A DNA stretch of 64,000 nt from Pollutimonas bauzanensis (GCF_900129885.1 NZ_FQXE01000008.1:145141-209140); one strand, 5' to 3'; shown: positions 40,633 to 51,201, numbered from the stretch's first letter. Notes: generated by a model from the letters alone, not told the origin. Translations and numbers: made by a program.

Positions 40633-41718
40633 CTAGACCTGCGCCACGGCAGCTTGGTCCAGCACGCGCCGCAGCGCTTCGAGCGGGGCGGCCTCGAAGC
40701 GCGCCTGGCCGATTTCAGGCAGAAGCACGAAACGCAGCTGACCGCCCTCGGTTTTCTTGTCAACCTGCATCAGCTCGATCCAGCGCGGCGTGCCCAGGTC
40801 GGGCGGCTGGATGGGGCAGCCTATCGCCGCGGTCAGGGCCCTGACACGCGCCACGCTGGCCGGCGGCAAACCCAGGGTCAGCGCCGACAGCTCGGCCGCC
40901 TGCACCATGCCGCAGCCCACGGCTTCGCCGTGCAGCCACTGCCCATAGCCCAGGCCCGCCTCGATCGCATGCCCGAAGGTATGGCCGAAATTGAGAATGG
41001 CGCGCAAACCCGACTCGCGCTCGTCCTGCGATACCACATAGGCTTTCAGTTCGCAGGAACGCTGGATCGCATAAGTGATGGCCTGCGGATCCAGCGCCCG
41101 CAAGGCCTCGACATGCTGCTCGCACCAGGCGAAGAATTCCGCGTCGATGATCAGGCCGTACTTGATCACCTCGGCCAGCCCGGCGGCGATCTCGCGCGCC
41201 GGCAGCGTGGCCAGCACATCGGTATCGATTTCCACGGAAATCGGCTGGTAGAACGCGCCTATCATGTTCTTGCCCAGCGGATGATTGATGCCCGTCTTGC
41301 CGCCCACCGATGAGTCGACCTGCGCCAGCAGCGTCGTGGGAACCTGCACGAACCGGATGCCACGCATGTAGCAGGCGGCCGCGAAACCGCCCATGTCGCC
41401 GACCACCCCGCCGCCCAGGGCGACGATTACCGCCTTCCGGTCGAGACGATTTTGTAACAAAGCGTCGAAGACCAGGTTCAGCGTCGGCCAGTCCTTGTGG
41501 GCTTCGCCATCGGGCAATTCAATCCGCAGCACGCGCTTGCCGGTCTGCGCCAGGGCTTTTGTGGCGCGCTCGCCGTAGTGGCCGTAAACCGTAGGATTGG
41601 TGACCAGCGCAATCGCCGTGGCATCGGCGGGGATGCTCTGCGCCAGCGAGTCCAGCCGGCCTGCGGCTATGTGGATGGGATAGGAACCGCCGGGCGTGTC
41701 GACCTGCACCGTACTCAT
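40633..41718 (-). CDS. aroB: 3-dehydroquinate synthase
   Basis: A 361-residue shikimate-pathway enzyme that converts DAHP to 3-dehydroquinate. The NAD site [20 protein letters not shown] and the metal-binding histidines in [10 protein letters not shown] and GEAVGCGMV are present. Its ATG overlaps the aroK stop in an ATGA, so the two are coupled. The much longer frame upstream lies over aroK and is a shadow. Confidence 0.96.
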   Translation of the reverse strand: MSTVQVDTPGGSYPIHIAAGRLDSLAQSIPADATAIALVTNPTVYGHYGERATKALAQTGKRVLRIELPDGEAHKDWPTLNLVFDALLQNRLDRKAVIVALGGGVVGDMGGFAAACYMRGIRFVQVPTTLLAQVDSSVGGKTGINHPLGKNMIGAFYQPISVEIDTDVLATLPAREIAAGLAEVIKYGLIIDAEFFAWCEQHVEALRALDPQAITYAIQRSCELKAYVVSQDERESGLRAILNFGHTFGHAIEAGLGYGQWLHGEAVGCGMVQAAELSALTLGLPPASVARVRALTAAIGCPIQPPDLGTPRWIELMQVDKKTEGGQLRFVLLPEIGQARFEAAPLEALRRVLDQAAVAQV

Positions 41719-42326
41719 GAGTTGACCTCGTGTCGTTGAAGCAAGGGAATCAGGCAGCGCACCACCTGCGCGACCGCCATGGAACCGGTGTCGAATGTCA
41801 GGCTGGCGACTTCCTTGTACAGCGGTTCCCGCTCTGCAAGCAAAGCGTGGATGCGCGATTTCGGGTCCGCGGTTTGCAGCAGCGGGCGGTTGCGGTCGCG
41901 CGCCACCCGGCGAAACAGTTCGTCGGCGCTGGCGCGCAGGTACACTACAACCCCGCGCTCCTTCAAATAACGGCGGTTTTCGGGCGCGAGTATGGCCCCG
42001 CCGCCCGTGGCCAGTACAATACCGCGTCGACGGGAACATTCATCGAGTAAAGTAGTCTCACGTTTTCGGAAACCCTCTTCGCCCTCAATGTCGAAAATTA
42101 ACGACACCCTGACTCCGCAGCGCGCTTCCAGTTCGTGGTCCAGATCGACAAACTCGCGGTTCAGAATGCGCGCCAGGCTGCGGCCTATCGTAGTTTTTCC
42201 CGCCCCCATCATTCCCACCAGGAATAAAGGTTGGTCATAGGGCAATGGCGTCACGGCAGGGTCTTCCGGCCCCCCTGCATCGTTAAGCTCAGGCCCCGAG
42301 CAGTCCATAGGTAAAGAATCATTCAT
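41715..42326 (-). CDS. aroK: shikimate kinase
   Basis: A 203-residue kinase that phosphorylates shikimate. Walker A is [15 protein letters not shown], the shikimate-binding FVDLDHELE and [10 protein letters not shown] motifs are present, as are LATGGGAIL and a lid arginine in DRNRPLL. ATG at 42326 leaves an acidic N-terminal tail of about 30 residues before the core, longer than in E. coli AroK. First gene of aroK-aroB-dgt, divergent from mrcA. Confidence 0.95.
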   Translation of the reverse strand: MNDSLPMDCSGPELNDAGGPEDPAVTPLPYDQPLFLVGMMGAGKTTIGRSLARILNREFVDLDHELEARCGVRVSLIFDIEGEEGFRKRETTLLDECSRRRGIVLATGGGAILAPENRRYLKERGVVVYLRASADELFRRVARDRNRPLLQTADPKSRIHALLAEREPLYKEVASLTFDTGSMAVAQVVRCLIPLLQRHEVNS

Positions 42327-42441
42327 TTGTGTATTATCCCACTTGCAATCCGACCACACGCCGCTACACTGCATTCTTCGGTTACATAAACCTGATGCGT
42401 AAATCATAGTCTGACCGCGGTTAGACTTAAAATCGCCCGTA

Positions 42442-44871
42442 ATGAGTTCTTCTACCAATTCCCCAAAAAACAATGCCGGCGCGTCCCATTCCTGGGTTGG
42501 CCGCTTTTTCCTGAAAACAGCCATTTTCATTGCTGGGCTCGGGCTATGCGGCGTGTTGCTCGGTGCGCTTGCGCTGGCGCTGGCCTGGCCCAATTTACCC
42601 GATCTCGGCGCGATGATCGATTATCGTCCCAGGGTACCGCTGCGCATCTATACGGCCGACAAGGTTCTTATTGGCGAATTTGGTGAAGAACGGCGCAACG
42701 TGCTGCGCTTCAACGAAATTCCGGACGTGATGAAATCGGCGATTTTATCAGCCGAAGACGATCGCTTCTATCAGCACGGCGGCATAGACTGGACCGGCGT
42801 GGCGCGCGCCAGCCTGGCCAACCTCACGCATATGTCGAAAACCCAGGGCGCCAGCACGATTACCATGCAGGTGGCGCGCAATTTCTATCTGTCGTCGGAA
42901 AAAACCTATACCCGCAAATTCTACGAATTGCTGCTCACCTTCAAGATCGAGGCCACGCTCACCAAAGACCAGATCCTCGATCTCTACATGAACCAGATCT
43001 ACCTGGGCCATCGGGCCTATGGCTTTGCCGCCGCCTCGCGCACTTACTTCGGCAAGCCGCTGGGCGAAATCACGCCCGCCGAAGCCGCCATGCTGGCCGG
43101 CATACCCAAGGCCCCTTCGCGCTTCAACCCGATCGCCAACTTCGACCGCGCCAAGTCCCGCCAGGGCTATGTGCTGGGCCGCATGAAAAACCTCGGCTAC
43201 CTGACGGAAGACGAATACCAGCGCGCCACGCACGAGGAAATCGTCATCAAATCGGCGGCCGGCACCCCCGCCGGCGGCTACGCCATTCACGGCGAATACG
43301 TTGCCGAGCTGGCGCGCCAGCTCTTATATGGCGTTTATCAGGACAATATCTATTCGCGCGGCTTCAACGTCTACACCACGGTCAATTCCGAGGACCAGGA
43401 ACAGGCCTACAAGGCGGTGCGCGACGGCATCCTCGACTACACCCGCCGTTCGGTCTACCCCGGCCCGGAAACCACGCTGGACCTGCCCGCGGGCGTTGAA
43501 AACGATCCAGCCAGGCTCGATGCGATACTCGACGAACTGCAGGACAAATACTCGGACAACGGCGACGTCCTGACCGGCGTCGTGCTCGACGCCAGCCCCG
43601 CCAAGATAACGGTGGCGCGCACATCCAAGGAAATCATCGAAGTCACCGACAAGCGCGCATTGCGCGTGGTGGCCCGCGGCCTGGTGAAAAACGCCAAAGA
43701 CAACGTCCGCATCGAGCGCGGTTCGGTGGTGTACCTGCACAAGAACGGCGACTACTGGGAAGTCATCAATATGCCGGCGGTGCAGGCCGCCTTCGTAGCC
43801 CTGCGCCCGCAGGACGGCGCCATACAGTCCATGGTCGGCGGCTTCGACTTTGAAGAAGGCAAGTTCAACCGGGTGACCCAGGCCTGGCGCCAGCCGGGCT
43901 CCTCCTTCAAGCCCTTTATTTACGCGTCGGCGCTGGAACGCGGCCTGACCCCCGCCACCCAGATTTCCGACGAACCCTTCACCCTGACCGCGGCGCAAAC
44001 CGGCTCCAAGGCCTGGGCGCCCAAGAACTACGGGCGCACCTACGAACCCATGCTGACCATGCGCCAGGGCCTGTACAAGTCCAAGAACATGGTCTCCATA
44101 CGCATCATGCAGGCGGTAGGGCCCAAGTATGTGCAGGACTACCTGACCCGCTTCGGCTTCGATCGCGAGCGCCAGCCCGCCGTGCTGCCGCTGGCGCTGG
44201 GCGCCGGCAGCGTAACCCCACTGCAGCTGGCGGGCGCCTATTCGGTGTTCGCCAACGGCGGCTACCGCGTACCGCCCTATATCATCGACCACGTCACCGA
44301 CAGCAGCGGCAAGGTCATCATGCAGGCCAAGCCGACCGTGGCGGGCGATGCGGCCGCCCGCGCGGTAGATCCCCGCACGGTATATGTCATGACCGATATG
44401 TTGCGCGGCGTGGCCACGTCAGGCACGGGCGCCCGGGTTCACCGCGAACTCAAACGCGACGACATAGGCGGCAAAACCGGCACGACCAACGAATCCCACG
44501 ATGCGTGGTTCGCCGGCTTCACTCCCAATCTGGTGGGCGTCGTCTGGATGGGCTACGACCAGCCCCGTTCGCTGGGCTCCAGCGAAACCGGCGGCGGCGC
44601 ATCGCTGCCCATCTGGCTGGAATACATGCGCTATGCGCTCAAGGGCAAGCCCGAGATCCCGCCGGGCCCCATGCCCGCAGGGCTCGCCAAGGTCGACGGC
44701 GATTATTATTTTTCAGAATTTCCCCCGGGCCAGGCCGTAGCCAGGGTAGGCTTGCCTTCCCCGTCCGACACCCTGACCGGCGGCGGCATGGACGGCATCG
44801 GCAATTTGCTGAATGAACTGACAGGCAGCACTGAGCAGCGCAGGGAACAGCCGCCCAACGTGCCCTTCTAG
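42442..44871 (+). CDS. mrcA: penicillin-binding protein 1A (bifunctional transglycosylase/transpeptidase)
   Basis: An 809-residue class A PBP. An N-terminal anchor (FLKTAIFIAGLGLCGVLLGA) precedes the glycosyltransferase domain (SAEDDRFYQHGGID; QGASTITMQVARNFYL). An OB-like insertion follows, then the transpeptidase domain with the catalytic SSFKPF serine-lysine motif, YKSKNM and KTGTTN. It polymerises and crosslinks peptidoglycan at the cytoplasmic membrane. Its last four bases overlap the convergent cyaY gene. Confidence 0.96.
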   Translation: MSSSTNSPKNNAGASHSWVGRFFLKTAIFIAGLGLCGVLLGALALALAWPNLPDLGAMIDYRPRVPLRIYTADKVLIGEFGEERRNVLRFNEIPDVMKSAILSAEDDRFYQHGGIDWTGVARASLANLTHMSKTQGASTITMQVARNFYLSSEKTYTRKFYELLLTFKIEATLTKDQILDLYMNQIYLGHRAYGFAAASRTYFGKPLGEITPAEAAMLAGIPKAPSRFNPIANFDRAKSRQGYVLGRMKNLGYLTEDEYQRATHEEIVIKSAAGTPAGGYAIHGEYVAELARQLLYGVYQDNIYSRGFNVYTTVNSEDQEQAYKAVRDGILDYTRRSVYPGPETTLDLPAGVENDPARLDAILDELQDKYSDNGDVLTGVVLDASPAKITVARTSKEIIEVTDKRALRVVARGLVKNAKDNVRIERGSVVYLHKNGDYWEVINMPAVQAAFVALRPQDGAIQSMVGGFDFEEGKFNRVTQAWRQPGSSFKPFIYASALERGLTPATQISDEPFTLTAAQTGSKAWAPKNYGRTYEPMLTMRQGLYKSKNMVSIRIMQAVGPKYVQDYLTRFGFDRERQPAVLPLALGAGSVTPLQLAGAYSVFANGGYRVPPYIIDHVTDSSGKVIMQAKPTVAGDAAARAVDPRTVYVMTDMLRGVATSGTGARVHRELKRDDIGGKTGTTNESHDAWFAGFTPNLVGVVWMGYDQPRSLGSSETGGGASLPIWLEYMRYALKGKPEIPPGPMPAGLAKVDGDYYFSEFPPGQAVARVGLPSPSDTLTGGGMDGIGNLLNELTGSTEQRREQPPNVPF

Positions 44872-45197
44872 ACCATGACCCGGATCGGCTGGCCTGTCGC
44901 CTCTGAAAAGATTTGCGACAAGGCCTCCGATAATTCGGGGCCGCCTCGCGTATCATTCCAGTGTCGGCCATCAAAACGATAATGGAACCCCCCGCTGGGA
45001 GCTGCCACCCACATCTCCTGCAAAGGGGCCTGGCTGTTGATGACGACATGGATCGCATCGTTAAAGATCAGCGTCAGCACGTTGCCGCTGCGGCTGGCTT
45101 CAATATCAAGGTCATACAGGGAAACCCAGTCATCCGACTGGCTCTCCAGGCTGTCCAGTATGGACTGGCTACGCGCAAGAAATTCTGTTTCGTTCAT
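44868..45197 (-). CDS. cyaY: iron donor protein CyaY (frataxin)
   Basis: A 109-residue frataxin homologue. The acidic first helix (FLARSQSILDSLESQSDDW) is followed by the conserved sheet IEASRSGNVLTLIF and INSQAPLQEMWVAA, and a GFHYRFDGRHWNDTRGG segment follows. It binds iron and modulates Fe-S cluster assembly. It converges with mrcA and diverges from lptM. Confidence 0.95.
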   Translation of the reverse strand: MNETEFLARSQSILDSLESQSDDWVSLYDLDIEASRSGNVLTLIFNDAIHVVINSQAPLQEMWVAAPSGGFHYRFDGRHWNDTRGGPELSEALSQIFSEATGQPIRVMV

Positions 45198-45229
45198 AAT
45201 CCCAACTTGTCCGCATTTGGAGTTTTATC

Positions 45230-45463
45230 ATGCAAGCGCCCCGCATCACGACACCTGCCCATACCGTCTGTCGCATTGTAGCCAGCTTCGCGCTGCTTTC
45301 AACGCTGCTCGCCTGCGGCTACAAAGGGCCCTTGTACATGCCCCCTCCGCCGCCTCCCGACGCATCGCTGACCAACCCGCCGACCCCCTCCGGCCCGCCC
45401 GCCCAGCAAGCGCCGGGCAGCGCCGGCGAAGCGGCCACGCCCAGCCCCGTGCAGACCAAGTAG
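45230..45463 (+). CDS. lptM: LPS translocon maturation chaperone LptM (YifL-like lipoprotein)
   Basis: A 77-residue lipoprotein. The lipobox LLAC places the acylated cysteine at residue 29, followed by the family hallmark GYKGPLYMPP and a proline-rich tail. LptM assists disulfide maturation of the LptDE translocon (known for E. coli). It precedes lysA, the usual synteny. Confidence 0.9.
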   Translation: MQAPRITTPAHTVCRIVASFALLSTLLACGYKGPLYMPPPPPPDASLTNPPTPSGPPAQQAPGSAGEAATPSPVQTK

Positions 45464-45511
45464 GCAAGCCGCCCCGCCCATCAACCATACCCGACCACAG
45501 CGCCATCAGAC

Positions 45512-46780
45512 ATGACTGTTGCCCCTCACTTTCAATTCCGCAATGGCGTCTTGCACGCCGAAGATGTTCCACTGGCAGACCTGGCCAGGCAGTTCGGCAC
45601 GCCGCTCTATGTGTATTCGCGCCAGGCGCTGCATGACGCCTGGGATGCCTACCGCGTCGCATCGCAGGGGCGCAATGTGCTGGTCTGCTTCGGCATGAAG
45701 GCCAACTCCAACCTGGCAGTCCTGAACGAATTCAAGAAGCTGGGCGCGGGCTTCGACATCGTCTCCGGCGGTGAACTGGCGCGCGTGCTGGCGGTGGGCG
45801 GCGATGCGTCGCGCGTGGTCTTTTCCGGGGTAGGCAAGCAGGTCTGGGAAATGCGCGCCGCCCTGGAAGCGGGCGTCAAATGCTTCAATGTGGAATCGGA
45901 ACCCGAACTCCTGCGCCTGGCCGAAGTAGCCGAACAGCTGGGCATGGTCGCGCCGGTTTCGCTGCGCGTGAATCCCGACGTGGACGCCCAGACTCATCCC
46001 TATATTTCCACCGGCCTGAAAGAGAACAAGTTCGGCATCGCCATCGACAGCGCCGTGGCGGTATACCAGCGCGCCGCCGCCTTGCCCAGCCTGGAGATCG
46101 TAGGCGTGGATTGCCATATCGGATCGCAGATCACCGAGGTCAGCCCTTATCTGGACGCCCTGGAAAAGCTGATCGTTCTTGTCAAGGCGCTGGCCAGGCT
46201 GGGCATCGACCTCAAGCATCTGGACCTGGGCGGCGGCATAGGCATACGCTACACCGACGAAACACTGCTCGCGCCCAGCGTGCTGCTGGACAAAGTCTTC
46301 CAGGCGCTGGATGCGCACGGCCTTGCGCACCTGCAGCTGGTCCTGGAGCCCGGCCGCTCGCTGGTGGGCAACTCCGGCGTGCTGCTGACCACGGTCGAAT
46401 ACCTCAAGCACGGCGACGCCAAGAATTTCGCCATTGTCGATGCGGCCATGAACGATCTCATACGTCCAACGTTGTACGACGCTTGGCATAGTGTGGAAAC
46501 CGTTGCGCCGCGCCACAATGGCGACACGGCCCTGGTTTACGATATTGTCGGGCCCATTTGCGAAAGCGGCGACTGGCTGGCGCGCGACCGCAAGCTTGAT
46601 ATACGGCAGGGGGACCTGCTGGCCATCATGTCGGCGGGCGCCTATGCATACACCATGGCTAGCCAGTACAACACACGTCCCCGCGCCGCGGAGATCATGG
46701 TCGATGGTTCACAGGCATACGTGGTCCGCCCGCGAGAAACCGTGGAAAGCCTGTTCGCCACCGAAAAAATATTGGACTGA
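45512..46780 (+). CDS. lysA: diaminopimelate decarboxylase
   Basis: A 422-residue PLP enzyme of the alanine-racemase fold. The PLP lysine is in VCFGMKANSNLAVL near residue 60, with HIGSQITEVSP, LGGGIGIRY, EPGRSLVGNSG and the partner-subunit cysteine region VGPICESGDW. It makes L-lysine from meso-diaminopimelate. Length and context (lptM-lysA) are typical. Confidence 0.96.
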   Translation: MTVAPHFQFRNGVLHAEDVPLADLARQFGTPLYVYSRQALHDAWDAYRVASQGRNVLVCFGMKANSNLAVLNEFKKLGAGFDIVSGGELARVLAVGGDASRVVFSGVGKQVWEMRAALEAGVKCFNVESEPELLRLAEVAEQLGMVAPVSLRVNPDVDAQTHPYISTGLKENKFGIAIDSAVAVYQRAAALPSLEIVGVDCHIGSQITEVSPYLDALEKLIVLVKALARLGIDLKHLDLGGGIGIRYTDETLLAPSVLLDKVFQALDAHGLAHLQLVLEPGRSLVGNSGVLLTTVEYLKHGDAKNFAIVDAAMNDLIRPTLYDAWHSVETVAPRHNGDTALVYDIVGPICESGDWLARDRKLDIRQGDLLAIMSAGAYAYTMASQYNTRPRAAEIMVDGSQAYVVRPRETVESLFATEKILD

Positions 46781-46990
46781 GCAATGGGGGCTTGGCCCTT
46801 CGCTAAAGAAAAACGCAGTACAACCGTAAACCATAAGACCAACCGTTTCTACCCAAAGCCAACGGTAGATCTCCTTGTCGAGATGTGCTTTTTTATCACG
46901 AGACCACCGGATTACCGTGAAAGTTCAGTATCATGCTCAACTTGTTATGCTGATCGTAGCTCACGGGGAACAGGCCTGTAGAAATAGAAC

Positions 46991-49957
46991 ATGACGGCTT
47001 CAAACGCGCTTCGCCCTACCCTCTTCAAGAAGCTATCCACAGCCGCCGGGCGGCTGGTTTATTGTTTTTCGCTGTATATCGTTCCCGCCGCCATAGTGGT
47101 TTTCTCCGCGCTGGCGGTATATGCCCTGAACAGCCATTACCCGGCCGCCGAAGGCCAGCGCGTGTCGATCCGCCTGCTGCCCGAGGGCCAGGACAAGTAC
47201 AGCCTGCCCATGGCGATCGCCGCCCTCAGGACCCAGGCCTCGTCGCTGTCGGCCCGGGCCTCGTCGCCCAGCTGGTTCTTGATCGACCTGCCTGCCGCGC
47301 CCCACATCGAGAACGCGGCCCTGGACATCCCCTCGCGCCTTACGCAGACCCTGCACTGCTGGAATGCCGGCACCCTGGGCTCGCTGGGCAGCGCCGACCG
47401 CAGCCAAACCACCGGCTCGCTGCGCTCCAACAGGATGGGGTTCGCAATCGTGCTGGGCAATGCGCCGGGCCCTGCATCCATCCTGTGCTACGCGACCTTT
47501 GTCGAAACCGGCATGCTGTCGGCCGAGCTCTGGAGCATGACCGACCTGCGCAACGCCGCCAACCGCTTCGAGCGCGGCATAGGCATACTCGAAGGCGGGC
47601 TGCTGACCATTGCGCTGTTCATTCTTGTCATCGCCATCACCAACCGCGAATGGATATACCTGCTGCTGGCCACATGGCTGGTGGGCAACCTGCGCCTGGG
47701 CGCGTTCGCCCTGGGCTGGGACAGCCAATGGCTGGGCCAGGACATCCCCCTGGAATGGATGCCATTCATCCGCCAGGTGACGGTGGCGGCCTACTATCTG
47801 CTCACCTACACGCTGCTTACCCAGCTTTTCCGCAGCAACCGCCACAGCTATTTTCCGCGCCTGACGCGCGCCGCCGAGTGGGCCGGCCTGGTCCTGCTGG
47901 CCGGGGCCTTCCTGCTGCCTTATCCGTCATTCCAGCCGCTGATGTGGCTGACTTGCGGGTTCGGCGTGCTGGTGGCCATATTGCTGCTTTCGCGTTCCGT
48001 CTACCGGGCGCGATCGCGCATCTGGCTGTGGCATATCGCAACGCTCAGCATGTCGCTATGCCTCATCCTTTCGGGCATTCTGCTGGTGATTTTCGGGCGC
48101 ACCGAATTCATCGATACCTTCAATAGCGTGATTGCCCTGCTGCTGTCCAACATCATGGTCGCCCTGGCCGTCGCCGAACGCATGCGCGAAGACCGCAAGG
48201 AGCGGGTGCGGGCGCAGACCGAACTCGTCAGCAACTACGCCGTGACTCCCATAGGCATGTTCACGCTCAATGCCGAAGGGGTCTTCGAGCGCGCCAACCC
48301 GGTGCTGGAACAGATGCTGGGTTTTTCGCTCGGCAGCAAGGCGGTGGTGCGCTGGACCGACTACTTCGAACCGCAGGACTGGGCTGCGCTCGCCGAGAAA
48401 ACCAAGAACGCCGAGGAAGTCGAAATCCAGGCCCTGGCCAGCGCCATGCGCCCCGGGCTGCCGCAGCATTTCGTGGTCAGGGTCGCCCTGGCCGACAGCC
48501 ATATAGAAGGCTCGCTGCAGGACATCACCGCGCGCACGGAAACGATCAATCAATTGCGCCGCATGGCCGACAACGATCCGCTGACCGATGTGCTGAACCG
48601 GCGCGGCATCGAAAAGGCCCTGGATGCGTCCCTGCAGTGCCTGACCGAAGGGGAGCCCTGCGCCCTGGCCTATGTCAACCTGGACCACTACAAGCGCATC
48701 AACAGCCTGTTCGGCCACATGTCGGGCGATGAGGTGCTGCAGCAGGTATGCCAGCGCATCAAATCCGCCCTGACCGAGCAGCAGCACGTAGGCCGCATCG
48801 GCGGCGACGAATTCGTCATCCTGTTTCCCAATTCCACCATAAGCGAGGCCCGGGAAGCCGCCACCAAAGTCATCGAGCAGCTGAACTCGACGGCTTTGTA
48901 TGTGGGCGGACGGGCCTTCCAGATAAACAGCGCCATGGGGGTCATCGAAGTCACCAGCGACATGGACCCCAAGGACATGATTTCCGCGGCCAGCCGCGCC
49001 TGCCGGGACGCCCGCAAGCAGCACCAGGACATCGTCGTATACGAACAAGATTCGCACGAGCTGCGGGAACACACCGAAGAGCTCAGGCTTTTCGACGAGC
49101 TGGAAGGCGGCGATTCGCCGCGCGGGCTCTACCTGGAAATGCAGCCCATCATGTCGCTGAAGAACCCGCTGCAGACGCTGGATTTCGAAATCCTGCTGCG
49201 CGTGCGCAATTCCACGGGGGACCTGGTCCCGACAGGCAAGATCATCGCGGCCGCCGAAGAAAGCGGCACCATTACCATCATCGACAAATGGGTGTTCTCG
49301 GCCACCCTGGAATGGCTGGCCAAGCATGAGCACCGCCTCGCCCGGACCGAGCTGGTCAGCGTCAACCTCAGCGGCGTCTCGCTCAATGACGACAAATTCA
49401 TAGACGCTTTCTTCACCATACTGGCGCGCTACGAACACCTGGCCAACCGGCTGTGCGTCGAAATCACCGAAGGCGTGGCCTTGCAGGACCTGAACCGGAC
49501 CCGGGCGTTCATGAAGCGCCTGCAAAAAATGGGCGCGTTCATCGCCCTGGACGATTTCGGCGCGGGCTATACCTCATTCTCCTATCTCAAGGAACTGCCC
49601 GCCGACGCCATCAAGATCGATGGCGCCCTGATCAAAGACATGATGGCCAACGAAACCAATACGGCCATCATCCGCACCATCGTCGAGCTGGCGCGCAACC
49701 TGGGCATGAAGAGCATCGCGGAATGGGCCGAAGACTGCGCCACGCTGCGCGCCTTGCAGGAGATGGGGGTGGATTACGTACAGGGCTTCGTCGTATCCAG
49801 GGCCAAATCGCCGGCCGAAATACTGAACGCCAATACGCTGGCGGATCTGATCGACGACGAGGAAGTTCTGCAGTTCATCCGCGACATCGCGACGGAAAGC
49901 CGCGATGAGCACGATAGCCATCAGCCGCGGCGGCAAACGCCGGCAAACTGGTTTTGA
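46991..49957 (+). CDS. membrane GGDEF-EAL protein (c-di-GMP synthesis/degradation)
   Basis: A 988-residue signalling protein. After one N-terminal membrane span comes an extracytoplasmic domain (about 45-195), then seven or so membrane segments (about 195-400), a PAS-like segment (about 410-530), a GGDEF domain and an EAL domain. GGDEF: NDPLTDVLNRRGIEKAL and RIGGDEF near residue 605. EAL: the motif reads EILLR near residue 733 (EAL is the consensus), with ALDDFGAGYTSFSYLKEL near 855 and KIDGALIK. Both activities look possible from these motifs; which dominates cannot be told. A 210-base region before it shows no gene. Confidence 0.9.
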   Translation: MTASNALRPTLFKKLSTAAGRLVYCFSLYIVPAAIVVFSALAVYALNSHYPAAEGQRVSIRLLPEGQDKYSLPMAIAALRTQASSLSARASSPSWFLIDLPAAPHIENAALDIPSRLTQTLHCWNAGTLGSLGSADRSQTTGSLRSNRMGFAIVLGNAPGPASILCYATFVETGMLSAELWSMTDLRNAANRFERGIGILEGGLLTIALFILVIAITNREWIYLLLATWLVGNLRLGAFALGWDSQWLGQDIPLEWMPFIRQVTVAAYYLLTYTLLTQLFRSNRHSYFPRLTRAAEWAGLVLLAGAFLLPYPSFQPLMWLTCGFGVLVAILLLSRSVYRARSRIWLWHIATLSMSLCLILSGILLVIFGRTEFIDTFNSVIALLLSNIMVALAVAERMREDRKERVRAQTELVSNYAVTPIGMFTLNAEGVFERANPVLEQMLGFSLGSKAVVRWTDYFEPQDWAALAEKTKNAEEVEIQALASAMRPGLPQHFVVRVALADSHIEGSLQDITARTETINQLRRMADNDPLTDVLNRRGIEKALDASLQCLTEGEPCALAYVNLDHYKRINSLFGHMSGDEVLQQVCQRIKSALTEQQHVGRIGGDEFVILFPNSTISEAREAATKVIEQLNSTALYVGGRAFQINSAMGVIEVTSDMDPKDMISAASRACRDARKQHQDIVVYEQDSHELREHTEELRLFDELEGGDSPRGLYLEMQPIMSLKNPLQTLDFEILLRVRNSTGDLVPTGKIIAAAEESGTITIIDKWVFSATLEWLAKHEHRLARTELVSVNLSGVSLNDDKFIDAFFTILARYEHLANRLCVEITEGVALQDLNRTRAFMKRLQKMGAFIALDDFGAGYTSFSYLKELPADAIKIDGALIKDMMANETNTAIIRTIVELARNLGMKSIAEWAEDCATLRALQEMGVDYVQGFVVSRAKSPAEILNANTLADLIDDEEVLQFIRDIATESRDEHDSHQPRRQTPANWF

Positions 49958-49993
49958 TTCGGGGCTGGGCCTGTGGTGCGGCCAGGGTGGCGG

Positions 49994-51013
49994 CTAACCG
50001 GCGCTGAACCCGCTGATCAGCCCGGCCGCCTGGCTCACCAGGGGCATTCTGCGCGGCATGGGCTTGGTGCGTTTTTCTTCGTACATGCGCTCATCGGCCA
50101 GCTGCATGGTTTTCTTCAAGCTTCCGGCTTCGGATTTCAGCGCCATGCCCATGGAGATCTTGATGTCGACCGCGTCCAGAGCGTACTTCAGGCGGCCCAC
50201 CAAAGCGGCGGCGCCGGCGGGAGTCGCATCTTGCGCGACCACGCCGAATTCGTCGCCGCCCAGGCGCCCCACCGAATCATTGCTGCGCAATACCGCGGAA
50301 ATGGTTTGCGCGGTCAGGCGGATAAGGTCGTCGCCCGCCGAGTGGCCCTGAGTATCGTTGACCGTCTTCAGGAAATCGAGGTCGAGCATCACGATGGCCG
50401 CATCGTTGCCGTCGTCGCCCGACATGGCATCGATATGCGCCAGCCGGTTGATCCATCCGGCGCGGTTGAGCGTGCCGGTAAGGGGATCGAGGAAGGCATC
50501 GCGCTGCAGCTCCATCATCAGCCGTTCAGCCACGTTGAGCTCGGCGTGCAGGGCCAGGGTCAGCGCCAGCGAGGTCAGGCATGAGCGGACTTCATTGGCG
50601 CGCCGGAACAGGCTGAATGGCCATTCGAAAGCCACGCCTATGGCGCAGCCGCCGCCTGTGGTGTCGGGCGCGTGGAGGTCGGCCTTGACCAGATACATCC
50701 GGTTGCGGCCGGTCTCCGGTTCCAAAGACAGCATCTCCTGCTCGCATTCATTGACGCGCCGATAGTAGAAACCGTCATTGAGCGGGTCGCGCGCCCAGTC
50801 GCCGTCGAACAAGGGGCTGAGGTCGCGTGGCGGCAGGGCCTCGAACAGCCCATTGGCCGCGACCGGGGAACAAGATGCGGCGCCCCAGCGGCCGACCAGC
50901 CAGCCCTCGAGAGGCAGGAACGCTTGCAACACCCTGAGTTGAGCGGTAAGCGCCTTGTTGGCCAGGAGATTCGCCCGAGCCTCTATTCCCGAGCCTTCTT
51001 TTATGATGGGCAT
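49994..51013 (-). CDS. soluble diguanylate cyclase (GGDEF domain)
   Basis: A 339-residue protein. The N-terminal ~165 residues look like a small sensor (GAF-like in size) with no membrane segment. The GGDEF domain has FLDPLTGTLNRAGW, IVMLDLDFLKTVNDTQGH and RLGGDEF near residue 250. ATG at 51013 was chosen; a frame to 51091 adds residues with no support. It faces the GGDEF-EAL gene tail to tail, so the two are separately transcribed. Confidence 0.87.
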   Translation of the reverse strand: MPIIKEGSGIEARANLLANKALTAQLRVLQAFLPLEGWLVGRWGAASCSPVAANGLFEALPPRDLSPLFDGDWARDPLNDGFYYRRVNECEQEMLSLEPETGRNRMYLVKADLHAPDTTGGGCAIGVAFEWPFSLFRRANEVRSCLTSLALTLALHAELNVAERLMMELQRDAFLDPLTGTLNRAGWINRLAHIDAMSGDDGNDAAIVMLDLDFLKTVNDTQGHSAGDDLIRLTAQTISAVLRSNDSVGRLGGDEFGVVAQDATPAGAAALVGRLKYALDAVDIKISMGMALKSEAGSLKKTMQLADERMYEEKRTKPMPRRMPLVSQAAGLISGFSAG

Positions 51014-51154
51014 AATTATTTGGATACGCTGCCGCCGTAATGCATGGAACGTCAGATGGCTGGAGGCTGACTGCTGCCAGTGGGCAATCACAGTAATGTC
51101 TGGATACCGATTTTATAGTAATTACATTTATATGCCACTATTATTTTCTTACAA

Positions 51155-51201
51155 ATAAAAAAATGGCGGCATGTCCGGACCGAAAGCCGGCCGTGCCGCA
51201 T
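51155..51201 (-). terminator. rho-independent terminator of the resB-ccsB operon
   Basis: On the minus strand a GC-rich stem pairs plus-strand 51166-51178 (GCGGCA and CCGG arms) with 51187-51199, broken by one three-base internal mismatch, and is followed by seven T residues. It lies about 50 bases after the ccsB stop. Confidence 0.8.

Noticed and set aside
39817-41313. 498-codon plus-strand frame opposite dgt and aroB
   Set aside because: Runs across two well-recognised genes and has no family features.
46781-46990. 65-codon frame between lysA and the GGDEF-EAL gene
   Set aside because: No ribosome binding site or recognisable family; it begins right at the end of lysA.
48056-49525. 489-codon minus-strand frame inside the GGDEF-EAL gene
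   Set aside because: No recognisable domain; shadow of the real gene.
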